A stretch of DNA of 64,000 bases from Leptolyngbyaceae cyanobacterium RM1_1_2. GTDB lineage: Bacteria; Cyanobacteriota; Cyanobacteriia; Phormidesmidales; Phormidesmidaceae. Under the pieces are notes generated by a model. It saw nothing but the letters and a program-made list of their open reading frames with translations, made no database searches and was not told where the DNA came from. Below, piece by piece: positions 27,683 to 36,457 of the stretch. The stretch is taken from positions 48,825-112,824 of the forward strand of contig JAAUQI010000007.1 in NCBI GenBank assembly GCA_012032345.1. The letters are read 5' to 3'. Made by a program: the position numbers and the translations under genes. Every line of letters starts with the position of its first letter. Position 1 is the first letter of the stretch.

Positions 27683-28696
27683 ATGCAGCTCAAGCCGATT
27701 CATCAGCAGGTCGTTGTCGTCGTTGGGGCCTCCAGCGGGATTGGACGAGACGCTGCCCTAGCCTTTGCCCAACGAGGCGCTCAGGTAACGGTGGCCGCCC
27801 GCAATCAGGAGGCACTAGACTCGCTGGTGAATGAGATTCAGCGCAGCGGCGGAAAGGCGATCGCGGTTCTGGCAGATGTGGCTGATTTTGAGCAGGTTCA
27901 GGCGATCGCAGCCGCAGCCGTAGCCGCCTTTGGTCGGATCGATACCTGGGTACACTGTGCCGCCGCAGGCATGGTAGCCACTTTTGAAACCATGACGCTG
28001 GAGGAGTTTCGTCGAGTGATTGACGTCACTCTAATGGGCCAAATCTATGGCGCTAGGGCGGCCCTTCCTTATCTCAAGCAGACAGGACAAGGATCGCTGA
28101 TTGCCATTTCTTCAATGGAAGGTCGCCGCGCTCTGCCGTTGCAAAGTGCCTATTCAACTGCCAAGCATGGTTTGGAAGGCTTTGTAGAATCACTGCGGGT
28201 TGAGCTTGAGCACGACGGCTTTGACATCAATGTCACCAGCATTAAGCCTGCTGTCATCAATACGCCGTTCTACAACCACGCCCGTACTAAAATCGGCGTC
28301 AAGCCCACTGGAATACCGCCTTACTACAGTCCTGGTTTAGTCACTGAGGCTATTTTGTATGCTGCTGAGCATCCAACCCGAGACTACATTGTGGGGGATG
28401 TGGGTAGAGTTTTGGACTGGGCGCAACGGTTAGCTCCAGCCCTGCTAGACATTGTTTTGGCTCGAATAGGTTTTCAAGGGCAGCAAACCAATGAGCCCAA
28501 GCTGCCGCAAGATCCCGATAATTTATTTGAGCCAATGTCAGGCTATGAGCAGGCTGAAGGCGATTTTGAGCATCTCAGCGTTCCGAGCGTTTCTGACTGG
28601 GTGGTCAAGAATCCGATGCCGGTAGCCGGGGCGATCGCGCTGGGTGCTGCAGTCGTCTTAGCGGCTAACGCCTTCAAAAAAGGCAAATCTAGCTAA
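27683..28696 (+). CDS. SDR-family oxidoreductase with C-terminal membrane segment
   Basis: 337 residues from the ATG at 27683, preceded by AGGAA; the open frame extends to 27599 without similarity. It is a classical short-chain dehydrogenase/reductase: Rossmann motif VVGASSGIGRDAALAFA, NAD(P)-binding ADVADFEQV, catalytic Ser in AISSMEG, and YSTAKHG (Tyr-x-x-x-Lys). The cofactor is an NAD(P)-type nucleotide; the substrate is unknown. The C-terminal ~90 residues are outside the SDR fold and end in a hydrophobic segment (VAGAIALGAAVVLAANAF) that may anchor the enzyme to a membrane. Confidence 0.87.
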   Translation: MQLKPIHQQVVVVVGASSGIGRDAALAFAQRGAQVTVAARNQEALDSLVNEIQRSGGKAIAVLADVADFEQVQAIAAAAVAAFGRIDTWVHCAAAGMVATFETMTLEEFRRVIDVTLMGQIYGARAALPYLKQTGQGSLIAISSMEGRRALPLQSAYSTAKHGLEGFVESLRVELEHDGFDINVTSIKPAVINTPFYNHARTKIGVKPTGIPPYYSPGLVTEAILYAAEHPTRDYIVGDVGRVLDWAQRLAPALLDIVLARIGFQGQQTNEPKLPQDPDNLFEPMSGYEQAEGDFEHLSVPSVSDWVVKNPMPVAGAIALGAAVVLAANAFKKGKSS

Positions 28697-28762
28697 ATCA
28701 GACCCGCTGGCAGACAGTCTAGACAACCCATTTTTCCAGAGTGAGGATAGTTATCCCTACGA

Positions 28763-30394
28763 ATGACTCAGCCGCCCAAAGAAGCTATACAAATTCAGCA
28801 AATTGCTCAAGAAACTTTCGGCTACGAGCAGCTCCGTCCCGGACAGCAAGAAGTTATTCAATCAGTTCTAGAGGGCCGCGATACCCTAGCGGTGATGCCG
28901 ACCGGCTCGGGAAAATCAGCCATCTATCAGATTGCAGCTTTGATGATTCCCGGCGCAACCGTGGTGATTTCGCCCTTAATTGCCCTACAGCAGGATCAGC
29001 TAGAAGCCCTCGAAACCCAGGAGATAGCTGCTGCTGCCGTCGTCAACTCCACCCTCTCAGCCACTGAGCGCAAAGCCGCCTTTGCAGACCTAGAAGATAA
29101 GGCCCTAGAATTTATCTTTTTGGCGCCAGAGCAGTTTAGCAATGAAGAGACGCTGGCCCAGCTGCAGGCAGCCAAGCCCTCCCTATTCGTAGTGGATGAA
29201 GCCCACTGCATCAGCGAATGGGGACACGATTTTCGGCCTGATTATCTGCGGCTGGGCACCGTGATTGCAGCCCTAGGCTCTCCGACCGTGCTGGCACTGA
29301 CGGCAACAGCCTCGCCCCTGGTGCGCAACGAGATTGTTGAACGATTGGCGATGCATGAACCCAACGTCGTGGTTCGCGGATTTGATCGGCCCAATATCGA
29401 ACTCAGCGTCAAGGCGTTTCACCAAGCTGAAGAAAAGCGCCCCAGTTTGGTCGCTCAGGTTGTAGCTGCGGCAAAACCCGGCATTATCTATGCCGCCACG
29501 CGCAACCATACTGAAGAGGTGGCCGAGTGGCTCAGGGATCAGGGTGTGAAAGCAGCCCATTACCACGCGGGCCTGAAAACCTCTGCAAGAGAGCAGGTGC
29601 AGGCTGACTTTATGGCCGATCGGCTAGAGGTGATTGTGGCGACTACGGCTTTTGGCATGGGCATCGACAAGCCCAATGTCCGCTTTGTCTTCCACTATGA
29701 CATTAGCGATTCAGTGGACGCCTACTACCAGGAGATTGGTCGGGCCGGGCGGGATGGCGATGCCGCCACGGCGGTTTTGTTTTACTGCCCAGAGGATCTC
29801 AAAATCCGCCGCTTCCTAGCCAGTAGCGGACAGCTTGAGCCAGAGCAGGTAGAAGCGGTAATTACAGCAGTTGCAGCCGCTGATGAAGCAGTTGAGCCGC
29901 AGGATTTGCAAGATGCCCTAGATATCTCTCAAACAAAGCTGACAAAAGTTCTGCAGCGGCTAGAAGAGGTAGAGGCCGTTGAAATTTTGCCCAGTGGCGC
30001 TATAGCCTCAGATGAGACAGGTACTGACCCGCAGAGCGCCGCCGCAGCGGCTCTGCTGGCTCAAGAGCGACGGCAAACCTTCGAGCGATCGCTGCTAGAG
30101 ATGATCCGGGGCTACGCCGAGGTGCGAGACTGTCGGCGGCAGTATCTGCTCAACTATTTTGGTGAGCCGTTTCAAGACCCCTGCAACTCCTGCGATAACT
30201 GTCAGGCCGGAATTGTGGTTCAAGAAGACAGTCAGCAGCCCTTCCCCCTCAGCAGCTGCGTGATTCACACTAGCTTTGGCAAAGGGCAGGTAATGCGCTA
30301 CGAAGGCGATAAAGTCGTTATTTTGTTTGACACCGTAGGCTATAAAACCTTTGTCACCAAGCTGATTGCTAACAAGCTGAGGCAGATTAGCTGA
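28763..30394 (+). CDS. recQ: RecQ-family DNA helicase (short form)
   Basis: 543 residues of a superfamily 2 3'-5' helicase: Walker A TGSGKSA, TATASP, DEAH box in [17 protein letters not shown], motif [13 protein letters not shown], and motif [13 protein letters not shown] zinc-binding Cys cluster follows ([13 protein letters not shown]...CNSCDNC). The RQC winged helix and HRDC domains of long RecQ are not visible. Instead the last ~50 residues form a small beta domain ([21 protein letters not shown]) like the DUF3553-type tail seen on some UvrD-like helicases. RecQ unwinds structured DNA in repair and recombination. Confidence 0.88.
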   Translation: MTQPPKEAIQIQQIAQETFGYEQLRPGQQEVIQSVLEGRDTLAVMPTGSGKSAIYQIAALMIPGATVVISPLIALQQDQLEALETQEIAAAAVVNSTLSATERKAAFADLEDKALEFIFLAPEQFSNEETLAQLQAAKPSLFVVDEAHCISEWGHDFRPDYLRLGTVIAALGSPTVLALTATASPLVRNEIVERLAMHEPNVVVRGFDRPNIELSVKAFHQAEEKRPSLVAQVVAAAKPGIIYAATRNHTEEVAEWLRDQGVKAAHYHAGLKTSAREQVQADFMADRLEVIVATTAFGMGIDKPNVRFVFHYDISDSVDAYYQEIGRAGRDGDAATAVLFYCPEDLKIRRFLASSGQLEPEQVEAVITAVAAADEAVEPQDLQDALDISQTKLTKVLQRLEEVEAVEILPSGAIASDETGTDPQSAAAAALLAQERRQTFERSLLEMIRGYAEVRDCRRQYLLNYFGEPFQDPCNSCDNCQAGIVVQEDSQQPFPLSSCVIHTSFGKGQVMRYEGDKVVILFDTVGYKTFVTKLIANKLRQIS

Positions 30395-30514
30395 GGGCTT
30401 TGAGCTGACAGCCACAGGCTGAGTATGCTCGTGCTAGCGCACACTGACGGAACCCCAAAGCTATGGCCCAGCCTGTTTGGCGCTAAGATTTAGCTATAAA
30501 ACCAGGAGGCCGAC

Positions 30515-31147
30515 ATGCTGGCTGAGCTAGTAGATGAGCTAGCGCCAACAGGAACGGATCGAGCCGTCTGTTTGTTAGTCAATGACGTAAGCTGGCAGGC
30601 GTATGAAGCCCTGCTGATGAAGCTGGCTGACCAAACTTCGCTGCGGGTGGCGTATCTAGATGGGGTGCTTGAGGTTGTGTCTCCGAGTCGTCGGCACGAG
30701 GGTGTGAAGAAACGAATTGCCACGCTTTTAGAGATTTTTTTTGAGGTGGCTGAGATTGAATATTTCCCCCTAGGTTCAGCGACGCTGCGAAATCAGGGGC
30801 AGCGAGGCGGACGGGAGCCAGATGAGAGCTACTGCCTTGGTTTAGAGAAGGCGATACCCGATCTAGCGATTGAGGTGATCTTGACCAGCGGTGGCTTAGA
30901 GCGGCTGGCGGTCTATGCTCGCTTAGGGGTGGCCGAGGTTTGGTTTTGGCAACTGGGTGAATTTTCGATTTTTTGTCTGGAAAACGAGGGCTACAGGCAG
31001 CGCGATCGCAGTCAGCTTTTATCCCAGCTAGATTTGGATGTGCTCAAGTCGCACATTGATGCACCCAGTTCGCTGACAGCGGTAAAAGCATTTCGAGAGC
31101 AGGTGAAAGCGATGCTGATGAATTCTTACCCAAAAAATAATTGCTAA
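30515..31147 (+). CDS. Uma2-family putative endonuclease
   Basis: 210 residues, with a strong Shine-Dalgarno AGGAGG about 10 bases before the ATG. A restriction-endonuclease-like fold of the Uma2 (DUF820) type is indicated by YLDGVLEVVSPSRRHEGV, the acidic EPDESYCLG and DLAIEVILTSGG (the D...E-x-V metal-site pattern), then LAVYARLGVAEVWFW. Uma2 genes are heavily multiplied in cyanobacteria and their biological role is unclear. A second, broken Uma2 gene follows 16 bases later. Confidence 0.85.
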   Translation: MLAELVDELAPTGTDRAVCLLVNDVSWQAYEALLMKLADQTSLRVAYLDGVLEVVSPSRRHEGVKKRIATLLEIFFEVAEIEYFPLGSATLRNQGQRGGREPDESYCLGLEKAIPDLAIEVILTSGGLERLAVYARLGVAEVWFWQLGEFSIFCLENEGYRQRDRSQLLSQLDLDVLKSHIDAPSSLTAVKAFREQVKAMLMNSYPKNNC

Positions 31148-31163
31148 AAAGTAGCTAAAGATA

Positions 31164-31523
31164 ATGATTCAAGCAGATTCTGCCCCGCTGACGTTTGAAG
31201 ATTACTTTAGGGCTTACCCGGAGGATGGCGGTATCTACGAACTCATTAATGGAGAGCTGGTAGCCGTGAATCCTAGAGACGACCACGAGGAGGTGATTGC
31301 GTTTGCGGTTGCTGAGCTGAATCTTGAAGTTCGTCGCCAGAATTTACCCTAGGTATTGCCCAGAACCTGTACGGTCAGGCCCGCCACGCCCTACATGGGC
31401 TACAAGCCAGATATTGTGGTGTTAGACAAACGGGCGATCGCAGAGGAGCCGCTTTGGCAAACGCGATCGGCGCTGACGCGGGGCAGTTCAACGCCGCTAG
31501 TAATTGAGTATGAATTTTGCTAA
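31164..31523 (+). pseudogene. Uma2-family gene, nonsense codon and truncated
   Basis: The ORF 31164-31352 (LTFEDYFRAYPEDGGIYELINGELVAV) stops at TAG, but the same frame continues after it with VLPRTCTVRPATPYMGYKPDIVVLD, then LWQTRSALTRGSSTPLVIEY, ending at 31521-31523. Family members read LPYV at the stop, so the TAG fits a TAC-to-TAG change. The product is cut just where Uma2 proteins continue with the V(E)VVSTNWRDDY block. Two lesions in one frame indicate true decay. It lies 16 bases after an intact Uma2 gene, so it is probably an old tandem duplicate. Confidence 0.75.
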
Positions 31524-31539
31524 CCTCAGTTTCGCATCG

Positions 31540-31557
31540 CCCCCCAAAGTTGGGGGG
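31540..31557. repeat. Perfect inverted repeat (CCCCCCAA...TTGGGGGG)
   Basis: Perfect 8-base inverted repeat with a 2-base loop, just past the dead Uma2 gene. Short C/G-run hairpins of this type recur in cyanobacterial intergenic regions. No T run follows on either strand, so terminator function is doubtful. Confidence 0.6.
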
Positions 31558-31629
31558 CTAGGGGGCAAATCATACTTCAATTCAGCAACGCCGAATAAAC
31601 AAGACAGACTTGCTGCACTGTACCTTCTT

Positions 31630-32232
31630 TTATACGCTATGAGCGGCAATCTCACTGCGCTCCGGCTGTAACGCCAGAGTAATGCTGATGCCTTCAGGAA
31701 ATTGTTCACTTAAACTGGGCTGTTCGCTCTGTCCGGCAGCGCCGCCTTCTGCTTCTTCAAAGGTAGAGGTCATATCAGCTGCTTGAGTTGCAGATGCCTG
31801 CTGACGTTGAGTTATGCCTTGACAACGCTGCTGAACTAAAGAGTCAGATATGCGCTCAGGTGAATGACCATCTCTAGATTCAAGCTGTCGGGTAAAAGCA
31901 GATTTTGTAGGTTCTGCGGCTTTACCCGCAGGCAGCTCAGATCCGAGCTGAGGCTGAATAGGAGGATTACCACCTGCAAAAAGACTCACCTGCATTGGGT
32001 CAAAGCCAAACTGCCGGGCACGCTCTACCTGAGCCTGAAGCTGAGGAACAACAGCAGGCTGGGCTGAGGAGATTTTAGCTCCAAAAACCGTAGGCACCTG
32101 ACCTGATGCTGGATCAATTGTCGGTGCTGGCGAACTGCTATGGGCTGGCTGAGAAAACGATCGAGGATTTAGCTGTGTATTCTCGCTATCGGCATGGGTA
32201 GCGGCTTGCGATTTGGATACGCGAGTTTGCAT
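31630..32232 (-). CDS. Unrecognised Ser/Gln/Ala-rich protein
   Basis: 200 residues, low in complexity and hydrophilic, without signal peptide or membrane helix. It has an N-terminal MQTRVSKSQAATHADSE, a Pro/Ser stretch, and a better-ordered stretch at ~65-95 (VPQLQAQVERARQFGFDPMQVSLF). The leader and the QLERARRFG-like block recall the N-termini of cyanobacterial DUF4157 proteins, but no DUF4157 HExxH domain is present, so this is a weak resemblance at best. It may be the remaining N-terminus of a longer gene. It has ~100 bases to the same-strand alpha-amylase upstream. Confidence 0.5.
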   Translation of the reverse strand: MQTRVSKSQAATHADSENTQLNPRSFSQPAHSSSPAPTIDPASGQVPTVFGAKISSAQPAVVPQLQAQVERARQFGFDPMQVSLFAGGNPPIQPQLGSELPAGKAAEPTKSAFTRQLESRDGHSPERISDSLVQQRCQGITQRQQASATQAADMTSTFEEAEGGAAGQSEQPSLSEQFPEGISITLALQPERSEIAAHSV

Positions 32233-32333
32233 AGTGAACCTTAGAACTTACCAGAACAAAACTTTACCAAAACTACATACCCCATTCGCCTTTTCCAGAA
32301 AGTTTGAGGCAATTTATGAGTCAAAGTATGGCC

Positions 32334-33809
32334 CTAAGCCTCTAGCCAAACTGAAACCGAGCCGCCCTGGCAGCGAAACTCTCCCCAGCCCCACTCATTG
32401 GTATAGACAGGCTCGTGGATATGCTCAGTGCTGTCTACAAACTTAGTATTGGGCTTGCCAACTTCCATCCATTTGTACCCATTGGGGCCATCGCTCATCA
32501 ATACTGCCATCGCTTTCGGGTGTTCGTCATCCCCCAGTCGTGTCCAGCCAATCGTGTTCCAGTGGTCAAAGTAGTCATACTGATCGCCATAGGCATAGTG
32601 CTGACGGGCATAGAGAAACTTGTCTAGCAGCCAGCGATGGGAGGGCATCCAGATCTCATACTCATTGCCGTCACTACCGCGATCGCGGTAGTGAGCACCG
32701 TAGTAATCAGCATAGAAAACGCAGGGATAGCCCTCTCTTCTGAGCAAAATCAGGGCATAGGCCAGCGGCTTAAACCAGGACTCTACCACTGACTCCAGCA
32801 TTTGCAGCGGCTGAGAGTCGTGGTTGTCTACAAAGGTGACGGCCTTGCTAGGCTGCTGCTGCATTAGGGTACCGTCTAGAATACGGCGCATATCGTAGTT
32901 GCCACCCGCGTTGCTAGCGGCATAGAAGTTATAGTGCAGCGGCACATCAAACAGTGACATACGGCCCTCGGTAATGCCGATAAACCAGTGCAGAGTCTCA
33001 ATTTCATCGAGCCAATATTCACCGACTGCAAACAGGTCTTTGCCAGACTTTTGGCGCACATGATCTAGCCATTCATTAAAGAAAAAAGCGCGGACATGCT
33101 TGACCGCATCTAGCCGAAAGCCGTCTACGCCCGTGGTTTCTAAAAACCATTCCCCCCAATACTTCATCTCACCGCGCACCTGATCGACCCCCATATCTAA
33201 GTCGCAGGCCATGAGAAAGTCATAATTGCCTTCGCGCAGATCGACTTCGGTGTCAAACTGCTTATCTTTGAGCCGATAAATTGAGAAATCAGAGGGATCG
33301 TCAGCATTGTGGTTAACCGCGTCAAAATGCCACCAGTGCCATTTCATGCCGGAATATTGGTTGCCGCGACCGGGAAAAGTAAAGTTGCTCCAGATGCGGA
33401 TGGTGCGAGGCAGGCCAATTTCATAGTTGCGATCGTTCCAGGCTACGGGCACAGCTTCTACCGCCTCAATTTCATCAGCCCCGTTGCGGTGGTTGAAGAC
33501 GCCATCGGCATAAATTTGCAGTCCGGCGGCCTGGGCTGTCTTAATCGCGGTGACGAGCTGCTCACGGGTGCCGTATTTGGTTGCGATCGTATCGCGCTGA
33601 TCAAATTCTCCCAGGTCAAACAGATCGTAGACGCCGTAGCCCACGTCATAGCCGCCCCCGCTGGCCTTGTAGGCGGGGGGCAGCCATAAGGCCGTAAACC
33701 CAGCCTCAGCTAGCCCTTGAGCATTAACGTTGAGTTCGTCCCAATGGGTGCCACCGGGGGGAATATACCAGTGGAAGTATTGCATCATCGTGCCGTTAAT
33801 CGAGGCCAT
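32334..33809 (-). CDS. Alpha-amylase, GH13 cytoplasmic type
   Basis: 491 residues with no signal peptide. GH13 regions: I in YADGVFNHR, II GFRLDAVKHV (nucleophile Asp), III VGEYW (acid/base Glu), and IV FVDNHDSQ (transition-state Asp). The start MASINGTMMQYFHWYIPPGGTHWDEL and the length match the intracellular AmyS-type (GH13_5) alpha-amylases that hydrolyse alpha-1,4 bonds of glycogen and maltodextrins. It is preceded by AGGAGA. A glycogen branching enzyme (glgB) lies elsewhere in the window, but the two are not in one operon. Confidence 0.93.
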   Translation of the reverse strand: MASINGTMMQYFHWYIPPGGTHWDELNVNAQGLAEAGFTALWLPPAYKASGGGYDVGYGVYDLFDLGEFDQRDTIATKYGTREQLVTAIKTAQAAGLQIYADGVFNHRNGADEIEAVEAVPVAWNDRNYEIGLPRTIRIWSNFTFPGRGNQYSGMKWHWWHFDAVNHNADDPSDFSIYRLKDKQFDTEVDLREGNYDFLMACDLDMGVDQVRGEMKYWGEWFLETTGVDGFRLDAVKHVRAFFFNEWLDHVRQKSGKDLFAVGEYWLDEIETLHWFIGITEGRMSLFDVPLHYNFYAASNAGGNYDMRRILDGTLMQQQPSKAVTFVDNHDSQPLQMLESVVESWFKPLAYALILLRREGYPCVFYADYYGAHYRDRGSDGNEYEIWMPSHRWLLDKFLYARQHYAYGDQYDYFDHWNTIGWTRLGDDEHPKAMAVLMSDGPNGYKWMEVGKPNTKFVDSTEHIHEPVYTNEWGWGEFRCQGGSVSVWLEA

Positions 33810-34069
33810 CTGTCGTTCTCCTTGTCAGACTGCACACTGGCTGGTTTGGTGTAAGACTGGTAAAACTCAATAGTATTCGCCAAGCCGCAAAAATTTTACT
33901 CAGAACGGGGATAGGTCATTTTTGGGGCTGCTAATCAAGCCTGTCTCGGCGTTTCAAAGCTAACGTAGGCAGCTCTCAGCGTCAGTACTTGGCAGAAAGA
34001 TTTAAAAAATGTCCTGACCTGTCTCAATTTGGCTGACATAGCTAATAAGTTGCTGAGGGAGAATTGAGA

Positions 34070-35236
34070 ATGGCGGATCTAGCGCTATTGGTGGCCCAGT
34101 TATCTGCACAGCAGGACTTGCAGGCAAACCGAGATGTTTTGACGGCAGAGGTGGCTCCGGCAAAGACTGCGATCGCTGCCCAGCCCAGACCGCTCGCTGT
34201 GGCGATCGCCCCCGCTACGCCCTCTTATCCCAGCTTTAGCCTGCCGCTGCTCAAGCAGCTCTATCAAACCTTGGCCCTGGCTGCCTCTCAAACTAGCTGG
34301 GCAGATACCCGCACTACAGTCGCTCAGGTCAATGCTCCGTTTCCGACTCAGCCCCCGGAGCTGACTCCTCCTAGCCTACAGCAGCTACTGCAGGGAATTT
34401 CCCGCGATCGCCCCGGCCAGACCCTACCAGAATTAAGTCCACCCAGCCGTCAGCCAACACCGCTACAGTCGGCCTCCCAGCTCAGTCGCTTGCAGGCGCT
34501 GCGATCGCCAGTAGAAGCCCTGCCGCGATTTGTGGGGCCGCGTCCTCACTCTGGCAACCAGCTTTATCAGCAGCGCCGCGCCGCCCTGCTCCAGGGCCAG
34601 CTTTATACTCGGCTATCCCCCGATAGTTTTCATAGCCAGTGGGCCAATGCCAGTGAGCAACCTGTTTATTCTCAGTGGCGGCAGCTCTTAGCCCAAGAAG
34701 CCAGCGCCATGGCGGCTGGTCAGGGGCAAAATCGGCTGACTGTCGTCGTGGGGGATTCTCTCAGCCTCTGGCTACCGCCGGAATGGTTGCCTACCGATCA
34801 GTTTTGGCTGAATCAGGGCATTTCGGGGGATACCACAGCAGGTATTTTGCAGCGGCTATCCGCCTTCGACCAGACCCGACCGACGACTATTCACCTGATG
34901 GCTGGCATCAACGACCTCAAAAACGGAGCCACCAATAGCGAGGTACTCAGTAACCTGCAGCAGATTGTGCAAAAGCTGCGGCAAACCCATCCCCAGGCCC
35001 ACATCATTGTCCACTCAATTTTGCCCACTCGCTTAGCCAGCCTGCCCAGCGATCGCATTGCCGCCCTCAACCAGCAAATTGACACCATGACCGCCCAGGC
35101 AGGGGCTGATTTTCTTGACCTGCAACCCAGCTTCAAAGACGAGCAAGGCATTCTCCGCCGTGAGCTAACCACCGATGGCCTCCACCTCAGCCCCCAAGGC
35201 TACCGCCTCTGGCAGGTTGCCCTCGCAGCCCTTTAG
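34070..35236 (+). CDS. SGNH/GDSL-family hydrolase with long N-terminal extension
   Basis: About 388 residues from the ATG at 34070, which has GAGGGAG upstream; a TTG at 34064 is possible. Residues ~1-200 are Ala/Gln/Pro-rich without a signal peptide and look disordered (PSYPSFSLPLLKQLYQTLALA, then Pro/Ser/Gln linkers). The catalytic domain at ~225-388 has all four SGNH blocks: GDSLSLW (Ser), GISGDTT (Gly), MAGINDLKNG (Asn), and DGLHLSPQGY (Asp, His). These enzymes are esterases or lipases acting on acyl groups; the substrate here is unknown. Monocistronic. Confidence 0.85.
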   Translation: MADLALLVAQLSAQQDLQANRDVLTAEVAPAKTAIAAQPRPLAVAIAPATPSYPSFSLPLLKQLYQTLALAASQTSWADTRTTVAQVNAPFPTQPPELTPPSLQQLLQGISRDRPGQTLPELSPPSRQPTPLQSASQLSRLQALRSPVEALPRFVGPRPHSGNQLYQQRRAALLQGQLYTRLSPDSFHSQWANASEQPVYSQWRQLLAQEASAMAAGQGQNRLTVVVGDSLSLWLPPEWLPTDQFWLNQGISGDTTAGILQRLSAFDQTRPTTIHLMAGINDLKNGATNSEVLSNLQQIVQKLRQTHPQAHIIVHSILPTRLASLPSDRIAALNQQIDTMTAQAGADFLDLQPSFKDEQGILRRELTTDGLHLSPQGYRLWQVALAAL

Positions 35237-35531
35237 TCCGTGAACCGTCAGGCCAAAATCCGAGGTTCATTTTCTGAGCAATAGGCGCTGGATGCTAAAT
35301 TTGAGCTAGGCAGTCTGGTAGAGTCACGTTCTGACCCATGCAGCGATCGCTTGAGTGTAGTCAGCACTTACAGCACGAAGAGCCTTATCCTACTGGGTCT
35401 TGCGATCCCTTTTGTATCTCAACAGATGAGGGCAGAGATGCTAGCAGCCTGATCATCCTATCTAAAAAGCCGATGGCAGGGTGAGTCCTATAGAAAACCA
35501 TGCGATTCGGTCTTCGTACCACTAAAATTGG

Positions 35532-36377
35532 ATGACAAACTCTTTGACCGAGACGATTCTGCCTATGAGGTCTTATCTAGCCGCTGCTCTGCAATTGACC
35601 AGCATCCCTGACTTAGAACATAACCTGGCCCAGACAGAAGAACTGATTGAACTAGCCGTGCGGCGAGGCGCAGAGCTAATTGCCCTGCCCGAAAATTTTT
35701 CATTCTTAGGCGACGAAGCGGCCAAGCTGAAGCAGGCTGCTATGATTCATCAGCTCAGCGAAAAGTTTCTCAAAACGATGGCCCAGCGCTATCAGGTAAC
35801 GATTTTGGGCGGCGGCTATCCAGTTCCAGCCAGCAATGGCAAAGTCTACAACACAGCGCTGCTGGTAGATCCCAACGGCGAAGAACTGGCCCGCTACGAA
35901 AAAGTACACCTGTTTGACGTGAATTTGCCAGACGGCAATACCTACCGCGAATCCAACACGGTCATCTCGGGTCAGCAGCTACCGACGGTCTACCCGGCCA
36001 AGCAGTTTGGCAATTTGGGGCTATCGGTTTGCTACGACGTCAGGTTTCCTGAACTCTACCGCCATCTTTCTCAAATGGGAGCAGAAGTTTTGTTTGTGCC
36101 TGCCGCCTTTACCGCCTTTACGGGCAAAGACCACTGGCAAATTTTGCTACAGGCACGGGCGATCGAGAATACCTGCTATGTGATTGCCCCAGCCCAAACC
36201 GGACGCCACAATCAGCTGCGTCAGTCTCACGGACATGCTCTGATTATTGATCCCTGGGGCGTGATTTTAGCGGACGCCGGAGAGATAGCAGGCATGGCGA
36301 TCGCAGAGATCAAGCCCGCTCGGCTAGAGCAGGTAAGGCGACAAATGCCGTCTTTGCAGCACCGAATTTTTGTCTAG
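35532..36377 (+). CDS. Carbon-nitrogen hydrolase, Nit1-like
   Basis: 281 residues with the complete nitrilase triad: Glu in ALPENFSF, Lys in YEKVHLFDV, and Cys in SVCYDVRFPELYRHL. The pattern matches the Nit1/NitFhit-type branch, which in other organisms is a deaminated-glutathione amidase; that substrate is inference here. Translation may start at 35565 (MRSYLAAALQL), where homology begins, rather than 35532. It is followed 80 bases later by the antiporter gene. Confidence 0.88.
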   Translation: MTNSLTETILPMRSYLAAALQLTSIPDLEHNLAQTEELIELAVRRGAELIALPENFSFLGDEAAKLKQAAMIHQLSEKFLKTMAQRYQVTILGGGYPVPASNGKVYNTALLVDPNGEELARYEKVHLFDVNLPDGNTYRESNTVISGQQLPTVYPAKQFGNLGLSVCYDVRFPELYRHLSQMGAEVLFVPAAFTAFTGKDHWQILLQARAIENTCYVIAPAQTGRHNQLRQSHGHALIIDPWGVILADAGEIAGMAIAEIKPARLEQVRRQMPSLQHRIFV

Positions 36378-36457
36378 CAGGGCAATCTTTCTCTGGATGG
36401 ACTGTCTCTAATTTGTAAACTCGGGTAAAGTAGACAGGATGAATTGCCACGACCTGA

